A program made the translations under genes and the position numbers. Below the pieces are notes generated by a model. That model saw nothing but the letters and a program-made list of their open reading frames with translations, was not told where the DNA came from and did not search any database. A stretch of DNA of 64,000 bases from Dipylidium caninum (taxonomy: Eukaryota > Platyhelminthes > Cestoda > Cyclophyllidea > Dipylidiidae): assembly GCA_017562135.1 (NCBI GenBank), contig QEYB01000921.1, positions 372,001 to 436,000 of the forward strand, written 5' to 3'. Shown here piece after piece: positions 1-12,876 of this stretch. Positions within the stretch are counted from its first letter, which is position 1; each line of letters begins with the position of its first letter.

Positions 1-1209
1 CACCATTGCCACGAGGTTCCAAGGAGTAAAGCATGCGTGCTGGAAGCCAAGAAGTAGAGAGAAGGAGTTGATTTGCCTCCGGACTGCAATTCGAAGCGCC
101 ACTGTCAAAGGTTGGACCAAAACTAGCATAAGGCCCGTAATTAAGGTACGTATATGGAATCACGCGATTCCGACGATCCTCACGATATCCACCGTTTTGC
201 GAAAGGTGAGTACCAAAGGCCAATTTTCCAACCTGAAAATTACATAGAGCCAATATAATATATATCAATAAACTTTCTACTTTTTAAGCATAATTGAAGT
301 TCATGCTCGACTGATATGAAAACCTAACTTCTTCTCCGATGGTACGAACATGTCCGTTGCACTGACCAAACCCCGATTATCAGGATTGAGGAGACCGAGA
401 GACGTCACACCAGGAACGTCACTATCGGTGATAGATCCGTAAAGAGACTCGTGCATTAAATCGGAGTCCTCGCCGATGCTCTCGAACCAACGTCTAGCAA
501 GAACGACAAGACGGGCAGCCTCCGCCATTACTGCCGTACTGCCTTGTAACGGTGCAACCGCAGTGGAGAAGAAATGCGCTTGCTGGTAAGATCCGAAGAG
601 CGCCTCCACATATTCACGCAAATGTCCCAGGGATTTTACTTTGTTGGTGTGAATGTAACGTTCCAGGCCTCTCAGGCTCAACCCCGTAAAAAAGTCATCT
701 CTCTGCAGCCGAAGAAACAAAGAGCGGAGTTATTGAGTGCGAAATATTAACGTCGACCGGTTCCCGTTGCCAATGCCAATGTAAAGGTTAAAATAAGGAA
801 AAAAATACAGGGGAACCAACGCACACGAAAGGAAAGCAAATAACTTATTCGAATAATGGTTTCAAAATAGCATTTGTAACTACGATGACGGACAAGTTCA
901 ATATTGTTTATGGAGTAGAAACAAACTCAAGCGTACTTTTTTTGGAGCAAAATGAAAAAATCCATTAACGTCTTGTTGAAGGAGTATAGCTATTAATTCT
1001 AAACACGCTTCTTTAGCCCTTGACATCCTCCCCCGAGGCTGTTTAGTTGGTGGTACTGGATGAAGAACGTAATCACCAGAATCTGGTATTTTGCGTTTGC
1101 CTCCGTTGTTTCGGGAATATTCCTTGGGCCCTTGCGCATCCAGAAGGGACTCAAGTGTGATACTTCTTGGCGAACTAGCCTCTGTTCTTTCTGTTAGCTC
1201 ATGCGGCAT
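1..1209 (-). CDS. BRD7/9-like: BRD7/BRD9-like bromodomain protein, 5' part (3' end beyond the left edge)
   Basis: Exons read on the minus strand: 1209-937 (91 codons), 702-367 (112 codons), 232-1 (continues off the window). All junctions are phase 0. Exon 1 starts at ATG 1209, with an in-frame stop shortly upstream, and ends at donor AAA|GTACGC with the helix-Z-like start of a bromodomain (LELIAILLQQDVNGFFHF). Exon 2 follows acceptor ctgcag, carries the rest of a bromodomain-like helical region and SLGLLNPDNRG, matching the TTLGLLHP stretch of BRD7, and ends at donor G|GTCAGT. Exon 3 follows attttcag and holds REDRRNRVIPYTYLNYGPYA, matching BRD7's KEDKRNKV...YLNYGPYSS in the DUF3512 region. 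BRD7 and BRD9 are SWI/SNF (PBAF and ncBAF) subunits acting in the nucleus. The family call rests on colinear similarity I recall, not on a search. BRD7 fits better than BRD9. The bromodomain looks degenerate (see findings). Confidence 0.75.
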
Positions 1210-4200
1210 TTCAGAGAACGATTGGCCTAGTTAAAATGTACCATAGCCTGAGGTAAATGTATTAGTCACGTGTGTTAAGGTTTTATGACTTTCTCTGAAC
1301 AAAAAAAAGAATATGAGTGATTACCGATTAAGAAAGCAGTTTGCTAATTCGCGGCACGTAGCGCCATTATAAAGAGGTGACAGTAAGTTATCTACGAGAT
1401 TCCTGACGGGCTGAAAGCCCGCGCCAATTGTTTAAAAGGTAAGCAATGACGAGTTCACACGTAAAAATGAAAGATAAAAAAGCCCAATGCGCAGAATACG
1501 AAGGTCAATAATAAATTAGAGGGTACTAAGTGGCAACTCATCCAGAGTTACGCATTTAAGACAAACCACAGTGTTAACGTCTCAAAACTATACTATTACG
1601 AGGTCATAAAACTAACCCCTACTCAAAGTCAAATCACAGCACCCCTTGATGCCCAAAAAACAAAGTCGCTAACGCACACAATCTTGCTATGCCCGCTGAC
1701 CATTTGTTGATTTTGCCTCGGTCATGTAATTATAATCTAATTAATATTACCAGTTTAATTAAAATATCAACTGTTGAAATTGTAAGAGCTAATGTGTGCG
1801 CGGTAAATAATGTTCTTGTGTACCCCAGAATCTCAAATCAGTACAACTTGAACTGTAAGACCGATTCAAAAATTTCCAAGCGCTTTAGTTGGAGCTAAAG
1901 TTTGTGTTTTGCCCAACAAAAATTCTCGAAACTTACATTTTCGTCCGCATCATTAATTCGCATTTTCGGTTTGTTTTGGATCACGCCCCTTGCAACCCAA
2001 CACTCACGAAGTGTCAGCCTCGGAACCACGTCGAAATTATGATTGCACTTGTTTCGCCATTTAGGTAGCCCAGAGGTTGGCAACATATCCCCCCATGCCT
2101 GAATAACATGTCAGCGGCGTGCGGTTGTGGTGGAGCAGCGTATTAATTCAAAAAGGTCCGAGACGTACTGGTGTCTGGTTTACAATTGAATGTGTAAAAT
2201 TGCTACAACAGTAGTATATTTTGTGCAACGCGACCTTGTGTTCGGACATCTATTCTCGATGCTCTTAACTGGCATTCTTTATTTCAATTTCAAAGCTGTC
2301 ATAGGATTTAAAGTATTCCCTAATGTAAATCAGCATAAATATTCTTTAAGAGATTGCTTCTACCTTATGGCCTCTTAAGGAGCGAATATCATCATTGCTG
2401 AAGTCCATCAAGTCTTTAGCTTGATGTTTGCATTCATGCAAACACTACTTGGCACGAGGTGTAGCATAACGTTTACAAATAATTTGAAAATTTTTGCCTC
2501 ACATTCCTCATGTTTCATTCTTGTGTAAACAGCCTAAGAAATCAGCGATTTGACTGTTCTTTCAAGAATGTCTAACGTCTCCGTGTGTAGCATTTGGAGC
2601 TTCAAATATTACTTCGCCAACCAAAAACTGTTTTGGGAACAGAAATGAACACGTGCAGTTTATTATTGTTAAATTCCTATAACTCGAATATTTGGATACG
2701 TAGTCACCTCGACGAGGGTCTTACTTAGGTCTGACTGCAAATCTAGAGGTTGGTTATTTTAAAAAAAGTATGAAGGACGAGGCAGAAATGCGAAATTCAT
2801 ATTTTCCAATCCAGACTTCGTGACAGTTGCTCTAAAGATTTACGACCCTATGTCGGAAATGTCAACTTGACCATCCAGGCCCTTGTTTTCGCCATTAATG
2901 CATTTGGTTCGTGTGGCCACGGACTGACGCTTCGCTACGCGAATCCGTAGCCTGCTAATAATGAGACCAAAAAACTGTGGGAGCGATTGTCTCTTTTGTG
3001 CATCAATTGAATAATCGCAGACATTATCAACCGAGCAATGGCGACATCAAAGATATTCATCAGTCATTCATTCGTGAGTACGCCCTGAATGAGCCCTGTT
3101 GGGATCCCAGCTTAGGGTTCAAACCACTTGCCTTAAATTAACACTTCAGGACCAATGATTACCAAGATGTACCTAACAGCGATGAAAATGTCATTCTCCT
3201 GTCGTCCAGAGCGCTTAAGAAACCAATCAGCCACTCTACCCACCTTTTATTCTCATTTAAAATAAAGGAAAGTAGTTCAACTGTTAGGCGCATACGATTC
3301 CTCGCATATTCACTTCTATGCACTCGTCGAAGAAACTCTCAGTATATTCTCTGCCTTCCTCTCTCCGTCTGTCGGGTCTCTGTTGGCATTCCATCATCTT
3401 TCTTAACGCCGCAAACCTCTACACAGACCCATGATTTAATCTTTTTGGTGAAGTTGTATTGGCGGTTGCCGCAACGCAACAAAAGCTAACCCACCCCTTT
3501 TCCTGAATGACTTACATTTTGGGAGCATTGAACGCAAGAAATGTTCACTCAAGGTCTACTCCCACTTGCGAAGGGCTTGTCATTGTTTGAATAAAGCAGC
3601 GGAATTTGCGGCGAAATGCAGCGAATTCACAGTCGTTTCAGGCGGCAGCTGAGACCGCCGCCAAATGCTATCTATGAATGCATATTTAGCTACGGAAGGT
3701 CTCTCGACTGCCCTATTGGTACTTAGGTCTGTGTGACGGGATATTCATATTTCATGGTAAAGTTGCGGAGAGGAGAGACAGCTTTACAAGCTAATAACGC
3801 ATTCTCACAACTAGGAGATAGAGGAAGGGGCTGTTGCGCCCCTTCCACCAAGCACACATTCTTTTTGCCACGAAGAAGGACTGCAATGTTCAAGGTTGAC
3901 CGATTTATGTGGAGGTTTTGGCTTTTGCTCGGGTTTGTGTCGATTGCGTCAATGAAATTAGTTACCCCCGGGAAAGTGAACTAATCCCGGTCCAAATTAG
4001 AACGGCGCTAGCGAAATGAAGCTGAATTAAAGCAGCGGACAGCCGGGGTACGGTCTAATTGGGAGAGTTACCATATGGGAGATGGAGGAAACAGAGTTTT
4101 TCAACTTTTGATTCACTGTACGGTTGCTGAAAGGCGAGTTTTCGTTAGGAAATTCCACTCGCCGTTAGATGAAGTACATGAAGTGGAGTTCATTATTAAA

Positions 4201-6431
4201 ATTTCAATTGTTTGATATTGAAGAATAACTCTTTAGCCTAAGGGAAAGTTCTATAGCTTTATTCCAAGACGGGAAGTACCTTGCAGAAAGCTGGCAATTT
4301 CTCAACTCCATACAGTTGGTGCTTTACATTTACTTTCTAGTCAGAAGATGGCCATGATACTCGAAGCGCAAGCTGGAGAGACCGTCCACTAAATTTTATT
4401 GAAAGCGTGCCCCACAAACGAGAGTATCGTTGAGTCGGTTGAGCTACGCGTTGGTAGGCCAAAATCCGCGACTGCCGGGCACTTTTCAGACCTTATTCAT
4501 CACTTTTATGGAAATGTTAATCGTTTTTGGATCACCCAACAGTGCAATGACAAATGTTATCACTGTTCCACACGGCTACGCAAAAAGCCCTCAACCTTCC
4601 CAAAGGAAACCGGGTAGCATCAATCCCATCACCTAGACGTTTTATCCTCTAATGTCAACGAGGAAATGCAATTTTATTTTCATACGATGAATTTTTTTCG
4701 GAGACCGCTACCAATTTCTGCATTTAAAAAGAGGAGAAGGTTGAGCATTTCGCCAACGAGGGCATCATGAATGGATGATACCCTACACAGATTCAAACTC
4801 TTACGTTTTCAAGTTACTTTTTTATAATACGAAGCTAAGGATGGTGCTGTACACCATACAAGAATTCTTTAGGTTATACGAAGCGAACCGACGAGGTCTC
4901 ATGTCACCGTCAAGAGGGACCATCGGGCAAATCTCCTTACGAAACTGTTGAGTCGCGTGTTCCCTTGTTTCCGCTCACTGGTAGATGCTCTAAGACGATG
5001 ACCTGCGGTAAAGTCCTTCATCGCTTCCGACCCTCCCGCTGCATCGGCGATAGAGTCAAGACGCAATATGGAGTACGCAGACTTTAAAGCAGATTAGCGT
5101 TTTATGGTCTGCTGTGAGTCCACCATTCAAGGAACCCTCAGCCTCCAGCAAATTTTATATGCTTTTATGGTGGTAGAAAGATTAACTGATTCAAGTGCTG
5201 GGTAGAGAATCACCCTGACATTAATGTACCTCAAGTGTCATCTAGTTTGGTAATAAAGTGCTCTGGACTTGAAAAGGCTTTATCCCGTTCGTCAACTTCT
5301 CAACTTTCACACGCAGCGCCCACCCGCTGCCTTCCCAACGTCCTTTGAGAGAAATGAGTTTATGGGGGGATTTTATTACTCTCAAGCAACCAATCTCATC
5401 GCTTATTCCTCCAGTTATTCCGTTAACTAAAAAAAGGTGATTCACTCAGGGTTAAAATTCCATAGCGAGATTGAACTTTTATAGGCAAATAAAGTGCAAA
5501 AGACCGAAGTCATTTGGTACATTCGCTAACTGGTCCGAGAACATAAAGTTTTGTGCTTACAAGCGGGGGATGAGGACTTAACTCCCATGAGTAATGGAAG
5601 AGAAATCGTCACTTTGCCCATTTGTGACCGATCTGCTCCCCTTTGGGCATCGCATTTCAAAGAAAAATAACATCCACGCTCGGGAAGTAAAGTGATCTAA
5701 ATTTATTCTCATATGAATATAATGACAGTGAGTGTGAATTGTGAGGGTGTTCGCGAACGCATCTTACACTAGCAAGGTTAATATAAAAAAAACATTCTCA
5801 GAAACACCTTTTCAGGAGTCCTAAAAGTTTACCGAAAGAGAAGTCATCTGGCGTGTTTCGAGGATTCCCTTCCCCTTTGCGAATGTCTAAAATCTAACCC
5901 AAATCAGCACTGCATTCCTCCGGAATTGCCTCTTTAGGCTACTTTCAAAGTGACTTCATTCAAGAGGCCTGTCTGGTTGATTTAGCCAGTAGTAGAACTT
6001 AGAAACTTCGTAGGAACCGTGCAGACTTTGCAGTTATGGCCGCTTATGTCAAATTAAATACATGCTAAACGACAATTAGAAGGTATAGAATCAATCATGT
6101 TTTACCTTGCAAATAGAAATTTTATTCTTTCAACCTGATCGAGGATCTGCGTTTTTCCTTCCGACTGGTGGCTATGATCGAGTTTAGGGTATCGGCTGTG
6201 ACAGTATTCTGTTTGAGAAAAAAGTTGGGGTAACTTCGGAAGAGGAAAGGTTACATGAAGCCTGGGACTTCTGCCCCAAAACCACGGGAAGCGTGCACCG
6301 GTGCAGGCAGTAGAGACGCTGTGTTGGCCAATCGCGTCGGCACGAGTAGGGCATTGGCCAGCACACACGGGGAGGCCACGTCCGCCTTTCCCCACCGAAG
6401 TGATAAGATGGTGAGGTAGGATGCTTGCGGA
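1210..6431. other. intergenic spacer, no supported gene
   Basis: AT-rich, about 5.2 kb between the 5' end of the BRD7/9-like gene (minus) and the ASB gene (plus), so it must hold both promoters. The short open frames here (83 codons or fewer up to ~5.4 kb) show no domain, no convincing splice pair and no codon bias. The longer overlapping frames from ~6.1 kb are on the opposite strand to, or out of frame with, ASB exon 1. I see no transposon remnant or RNA gene. Confidence 0.5.
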
Positions 6432-8597
6432 ATGGACGTAAGACTTTCGAGAGCGGTTCAGGCCATTCAAGCCTCCAAGTACTCCCTCGAGACGATCCGT
6501 CGGCTTCAGGAAAGTGGTTTCGATTTAGCCCAACTGTCCGGAGAGATTGTCTGTCAACTTGTTGCACGCAACTTCGGCTTGGGTCTCAAAATCCTCCTTT
6601 CCTGTGGGGTCAAACTCGACTGTGTGGTGAGTTCACTCCACTCTGTAGGCCAAATTATTTTAAGGAATTTATTCCTTATAAAATGTTCGGTACTCATGAG
6701 ATCTGCACAAAACTATCTCCCGCGGATCACGTGTTCGAAATGTTAGAAGAGTGCTCTGGAACATTTCTACGATTTGGATACTCTTTATCCTCTTCGTTAA
6801 AATTACCCTGAAAGATATTGTCCAGATAGCATCCCGGACAAAGCTTCCAACGATAGCAAAAAGTCAAAATGAAGTGCTTTTCTGATGCTTCTGTGATAAT
6901 TGCTCCCCCAACAAACGTGCCTTAACGCCTACAACGCGGAAAAACGTTCCCTGATAAAGCTTGAATTTAATTTCTGAGCAGCAAAGACCCTCATCCAAGA
7001 GTAGATGAACTCAGAAATATAACCTTGCTAAGGCCATATAAGGCAAAATTCCTTGGGGACATAACAAGTTCCTCCGACATAATTCCTTACCACAAACGCG
7101 GGATCTAACGTTTAATAAATGTCCTTCCGAAAGGACCCGATTTCTGGCAATTCTCCGCTCATACTGCTGGCGGCAGAAGGGCTTTGTGGACCAGTTTGCT
7201 GCTTGATAGGCCATGTGCCCACAGAGCACTTATACCACGCAAACCAGAGCACCAATTCCGTCCTCTCGCTTCTTCTGGCCAGAGGACATGCCTCTTGCGG
7301 CTGCCTGGAAAAACTCTTGCAACGCCTCTCCCACGTCAGCCCCACCTCCCCAGCGCAGCCCTGCAACCGGGTCATTCTCCCGGTGGGCGATCTCATGGAA
7401 CAAATCAAAACTACCGCGATAGACCGGGTGGCTGGTGTCTTCAGGTTGTGGATTTCAGCAAACTTCATTGACCTCCAAGACGGCGTTACAGGTGAGATTC
7501 TCATGCTGTAGGGGAGTGCAGTCTTCCCTTCTCCGAATTAGAAGTGATGTCAGTGTTACATCGATGATGATTATTTATTCCGCCGTTGTCAACTAGAGTG
7601 TAACAAGATTTACGTTCTCCCTCCTTTCTCACATGTCCTTACACGTATTGCCTACTGAATCAAATGCAATAAAATATGTAGTCTCCTCGAATCGGGCGGG
7701 GTACATGGCAGAGCCGAGGGCAAAACGATTGATACCACAAAAATGTGCATTACAGAATTTGAAGCACGGAGACAAATCAACGAGTTGTTCCTGCGGAGAA
7801 CGGTTGGAGCTGTTGTGAAGGACTGTCTTTCGGGATGGACTAACCCTCAGGTTATCAGAGCTTCCACTTGGAAATGTATTCAGTTGCTCTTTAAACTTCT
7901 CGTCCTGGGACGCCTCAATTGGGACTTTCTCGACGAGTGTCAGCGGGAAGTGGAAGCGGTGTATTCCGTCGATAGGCCCAAGCCACTGGACGCAACACAA
8001 ATTAGACAACTTGAAAAGCTACAAGAGGGGTAAACCACTAGATTGTATGCACATACGCACCTCCCCTGACCTTGAATTTACCTACTTTGGTGCTGATTTT
8101 ATTGAAAGATTCGTTTTATTTAACTAAAAGACACGTAGTTAGGCCTATATACACCTCGGGAGATTTAGAATAACTTATTGTTATGACGTTGGTGCCTCTG
8201 AATTCTCCTCAGGCTAGAAAAGCAACATGCATGTTTTTCTATTATGTCCTAAGCAAACTCAGACACTACAAAAAGTTAATAGGATCTTAATGCATGGACC
8301 GATAATTACGCCAAAGATAGCAGGAGCATCGCCCACTGCTGGACTTACATTTACACGCTCCAATTTTCTGAATGAAGGGTTGACAAACTCCTGGATATTT
8401 TCGGACCGCTTGCACCGCTGAAATTATTGACGATTTTATGCATTCGTCGTCAACTTCAACGAGCAATGCAGTCAGCACTCGTGGCAGGCTTGAACACGAC
8501 CAGCACCGAATTCATCTTTCATCGTCAAATTGAGGAACTCGATCTACCTCTTTACCTCACTCCCATGATCCTCTTGCAAGACGATATCCATTTGTAA
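6432..8597 (+). CDS. ASB-like: ankyrin-repeat and SOCS-box (ASB-family) protein
   Basis: Four exons: 6432-6626, 7134-7491, 7756-8029, 8378-8597. Phases run 0, 1, 2 and close exactly: 1047 nt, 348 aa, stop TAA at 8595. Donors are TG|GTGAGT, AG|GTGAGA and GG|GTAAAC. Acceptors are ccgaaag, attacag and tgaatgaag. Across the exon 1/2 junction reads an ankyrin unit ending LLSCGVKLDCV followed by GNSPLILLAAEG, the classic helix-turn-helix plus TPLHLAA pattern. The last exon encodes PLKLLTILCIRRQL, an Elongin-BC box, then LDLPLYLTPMIL, resembling the LPLPxxLxxYL Cullin-5 box. ASB proteins recruit substrates to Cullin-5 ubiquitin ligases. The ankyrin units are diverged and only about two are clear. 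The substrate cannot be guessed. Which ASB subfamily is unresolved. Confidence 0.72.
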
Positions 8598-9614
8598 AGG
8601 CTCATCACCCTTATCAAGCAACTCAAAAATCTCGTCACTGACATCTAAGTAAGCCGTTTGCATGGGTTTTTGTTACAACAGGAGTATTCTGCCACCGTTA
8701 TGATCTGAGGGTAAGACTTCGTCAAGCTGCACAAGCCAAGAAAATACGTGGGCATAAAGAAATACCAAAATGCGCAATCCACTCGACCGGATGGTTACCT
8801 TTTGTTTGCCTTCATACTACCATGGAAGGAACAACTGAACGAGCGAACATTAGTCTATACTTGGAAAGCGCACGAAAAAGAAAACATAACTCAGAGAATT
8901 ATATTTTGAGAAACACCGGAGTACATGGCCTGAACATCAAATTAACAGTCCTTTAATATTAAAATGAATTAAGAAGAGTATTCAGGTGAATCGGAGATAA
9001 ATAACAACTCCTATGCAGCGTCAAATAATTTCGAAATCAGAAAACGTGGTACAAATGTACAAAAATAAGTACAAAATTCATAAGACGGTGGAAGAAAGTA
9101 AAAGAATGCGTATGATATACATGGCAAAATGGTAACCTGTCATGTGCTGATGTGGTCAAATGTTATTGATTTCGATTGTAAACCTAAAAGAAAGAACAAC
9201 CAAGTGAATTCAACACTCTAAAAGGTTGGACATTTGACCCAAAAGTCGATCTAGTACGCGATAATATATCAGTGAAAGTACCGGGAAAAAATTTAAAATA
9301 ACAGATACAGAAAATACTTACAATAGGAGGCGAGTAATGAAAACTCGGAGTCTTCATAAGTAAAAGAAACTACAAAATGTTCAAAACTTTCAAAGTCCGT
9401 CACGATAAGTCCGAATTTACTGAACCACGAAACTAGTTCCTTCTTTGTCAAAAATTCAGGAACCCCTATAATGACATGGAAATATTATGGTTCCACATTG
9501 TTTGATTCAATCTGTTAAAAGTAATAGCCACATCAGGTATCTTTTTTAGGTTATATCTATTATAGTTCACGTCAGCACACATCATAGGCATATTTTGAGA
9601 AATGGAGTTTGCAA
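8598..9614. other. convergent 3' region between ASB-like and GABP-beta-like genes
   Basis: AT-rich, about 1 kb, with no coding signal. It should contain the 3' UTRs of both flanking genes. ATTAAA at 8958-8963 is a possible variant poly(A) signal for the ASB-like gene. I see no canonical AATAAA for either gene. Confidence 0.4.
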
Positions 9615-11438
9615 TTAATAACCGTTTGTGTATCCTGCTACCGTACCGTCGACACAGAGGGAAGATCCCATTCCATCTTCACCCTTGCCCAAAACCACAA
9701 GTTGTTGTAGTAGCATGCCCTTGTCGGAACAGTGCTCGGGTTCTGACTCAGCTACATCGGACAGGATATCATTCACTGGTATTTCATCCGCTTTCAGAAG
9801 CTTATCTTCATCCAAAGTGTTTAGGAAACTGAAATTAGCAAAGAAAAATAGATATATGGGTGGTTAAAAATAATATTACTAGGACAGAAGTTTCATGATT
9901 TTGTCTACTTTCTGGGTTAGACCTAAAAAAATTAATATGCTAAATGAAAAAAGCCTTACTTATTTCCACTATCGTCCCCAGGCTGATAGTTGGAAAGTGC
10001 GGCGGTCACCTCTACGAGTAGATCATCGTCATTGACCTGCTCGCCATCCTTATTAAAGATTGTTATCCTCGAACAATTTTCACCATCTTCTTGACGCACA
10101 TACAAAACTTTTCCGTCCGGGGTCTCCACAACTAGCTATTCCAAATAAAAATTTAACGTTCTAACTTACCATATTGTTATCACTGGGACTCGAACCAAGC
10201 TGCGGATTGTTTGAATCTAATGCTTGAAAAGAAAGATCTAGACCATCAAAGAATTGGGATTCAAGAGGTATTCGGTCAGATTTAGTAGACTGACCGAAGT
10301 ATTGATCCGTAGGAGTTAAATGCACAAAGGAGTTCTGAAGAGGTTCAGCACCACTCTTGCTCCCAAAACCAGAGGCTACCCAATCAAGCAGTGTTTCCTT
10401 GCTATCTCCCATCAACAAAGGATCAGACGAAGTTGCTGAAACCTCGTCATTATTCGGCTCCGCTTTTACACTAGATATAACCACCTCGTCCGCCGGTGGC
10501 GCCGCAGGAATCACTGTTTCTTCGTCAGTGATTATAAACGCCGTTGGGTCTGCTAGGTCTTCATTAGGTGCTGCCATTCTCCCAACAGCAGGGTTAACTT
10601 CCACTTGCGTCATCTTGTTCCAAAACCACCAAAAAAAACAAGTTAATGCACGTAGAATATAGTACAGACGCAAAGTTTTACTTGAGGAACTTACCAGCAT
10701 AGCGTCTTTAGCTTCGGTATGTCCACGCAACTCAGCCAAGTCAAGAGGAGTTAGCTCAAATTTATTCTTGCGGTGTATATTTGCCCCATAGCGCATAAGC
10801 ACCTGTATTACGGGATAATGACCTCGTTCGGAGGCCCAGTGAAGGGCGGTCATTTTTAAAGTATCAACGGCGTGAATGTCGGCAGCATTTTCTAGAAGCA
10901 ACTCTACAATGTCAGCATGACCCTCTTGAGCAGCCATTTGAAGCGGAGTACGGTCTACTTTGGTTCTTGCATCCCGACTAAAACCTGCATTAAGCAGAGC
11001 TTCACATGTTGTCAAATGACCGTTCATTGCGGCGAAATGAAGGGGAGACATTCCTAGCTAGAAAATTGGCAAGGAAATAGTGAAGCCGCCCCGAGAGTCA
11101 CTGTTAAATACAGTGTCATACTCAAAATCGCCTTCTAGTCCGAGGTTAAAATTAACATATTAGAGCAGGCATTTTAAAAACCTTACTATTGCTAGACAAG
11201 TCGAAGTGTCGACTTGCAGATAGCGGAAACCAAATGGCCAGAAAAAATAGCATACCCAGTCAGTGGCAAATGGAGCTCCAGTGCCTAAAAGATTCCTGAC
11301 TTCTTCAACATCGCCATTGCGAGAAGCATTGAGTAGACTCTTCCCAAGGTCGGGTATATTGATAGATTGTGGAACATTTGAAACTACTGAGGAGCCGTTG
11401 TTCTGGATAATGTACTTATCCATTTTGCCTAAAGACAT
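9615..11438 (-). CDS. GABPB-like: GA-binding protein beta subunit-like ankyrin protein
   Basis: Five exons on the minus strand: 11438-11256, 11057-10695, 10613-10170, 10135-9960, 9828-9615. Total 1380 nt, 459 aa, stop at 9615-9617. All splice sites are GT-AG and phases close (0,0,0,2). Residues ~31-180 are ankyrin repeats with GABP-beta signatures: [68 protein letters not shown]. These match human GABPB1 almost position by position. The acidic Ser/Thr-rich remainder contains [12 protein letters not shown], matching the PDGQQV element of the vertebrate activation region. In vertebrates, GABP-beta pairs through its ankyrins with the ETS protein GABP-alpha to drive nuclear respiratory and other genes. 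The start could be ATG 11438 (MSLGK, like the family's MSL) or ATG 11423. No C-terminal leucine zipper is visible. Confidence 0.9.
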
Positions 11439-12863
11439 CCATATTAAATACGAGATATACGAGTGCCCCCCTGCCAACAAGCCTACAAAGCCGTAATCAG
11501 AAAACCGCGCTTCAAAATATATACTGAAACAAGTATACGCTGTATAATAATGCCACAGCCTATTCTTTTCGAGATGAAAATAAGAGATGTCGTTCAAGAT
11601 GATAAACGTTGCTGAGCCCTGATGGAACAAAGATCCTACGTGAAATGAGGATCAACTGGTTAATTGTAATTATTCAAAAAAAACCGACTGTTTAACAACA
11701 TAGTATCAAGTTTTGGATTTTAACATTGAGCCGTGGCATTAGCTTTTTGATCCAAGTAGATAAGAAACATTAGCGAGAATTAGGGAACAAGTTTGATGTA
11801 GCCTGCGAGATACGTCGTAATACCAAACCGCCGGAGACATTTTTTAATAAATAAGCTTTAAAATGCAATCACAAAGATAACCCCCTGTCCTATAAATCCA
11901 TCAAAAATGCAACTGATTGATTGGCATTAAGTCAAGAAGGGCTTGCGAAAAAGAACTAAGATTCCGCTTTCGTTTCTCGTTATGAATTTGAATTAAAAAT
12001 ATTAGATCCTATGCAGAACAAGAATAACTATATTCCAAAGTTTTCAATCCTCATTCCAAGTAAGTACGACGGCATGTGTTTTTATATTGGCGACCCACAC
12101 CTTTCATAACCCTGCTCTGAGTGGCAAATCATTTTTATCAAAAATAAGCTACATGCCGTGGGACCAGCTTCCCCTATGTCTTCAAAGGGAGTTTGTTTCT
12201 ATCCATAGCGAGTCTTTCGATCAGAAATCCTGTAAAACTTGTGAGTATTACTTCTTAAACAAAGCTCTTAGCACTTTAAACGGTCCTCTCCGTAACCGCC
12301 CATTGCGGCACTTTGAATTGTAAGTTTTCCTATTTCTATTTACCTTTACATCGACTGTTTTGCGTTTGCAGATTCCGCTATCTTATATTTCACCTGCACA
12401 GGCGCCTACGCGTAAAGGCTTTTTGGAGGAATGATGGGTGTTATACCAAGTTTGGTAGTTTGTCTTACGCAAGGTACGCATATGGGATGACGTAGATAAG
12501 TTTGGTTTGTACGCGTGGTGTTATTGAGCCAGATGTCAGAATGAGTATGCATTCCCTATTTCGTATGAATATTATTTAGTATGCTGCATTGAGGAGGTGG
12601 TACTTAATGTGTAAACAAAAGGAACTCTTCTTAAGCATAATTGGAATCGACGCAGGAAGTTCGACGTCTCTTAACAAAATATAAGTCATATAATATTTGG
12701 ATACATTGTAATTTATATTTTGGTTTTTGTAAAGGAAAACCGCAAGGATATTCGTGTTGTTTGCAGTATGGATCGGCGTTTGCTTATTATTTCAAGGTCA
12801 TTGCGCGAATGAACTCGTATAACCTTGAGCTTACTACACCGACTACCGCGTTATTTTAAGAGC
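11439..12863. promoter_or_regulatory. divergent intergenic region between GABP-beta-like and paxillin
   Basis: About 1.4 kb separates the two divergent start codons, so both 5' UTRs and promoters must lie here or in undetected 5' exons. It is AT-rich, with no coding signal and no clear TATA or CCAAT element that I can assign. A bidirectional promoter is inferred from position only. Confidence 0.35.
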
Positions 12864-12876
12864 ATGGACAATTTGG
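12864..12876 (+). CDS. PXN-like: paxillin exon 1, coding part (13 nt)
   Basis: ATG GAC AAT TTG G followed by donor GTGAGT. Joined in phase 1 to exon 2 (acceptor ttttag), it completes the Asp of LD1, giving MDNLDALLEDL. The match to the paxillin N-terminus decides the start. Confidence 0.85.

Noticed and set aside
3105..3130. B-box-like ggttcaaacc
   Set aside because: No A box or acceptor stem upstream; not a tRNA gene.
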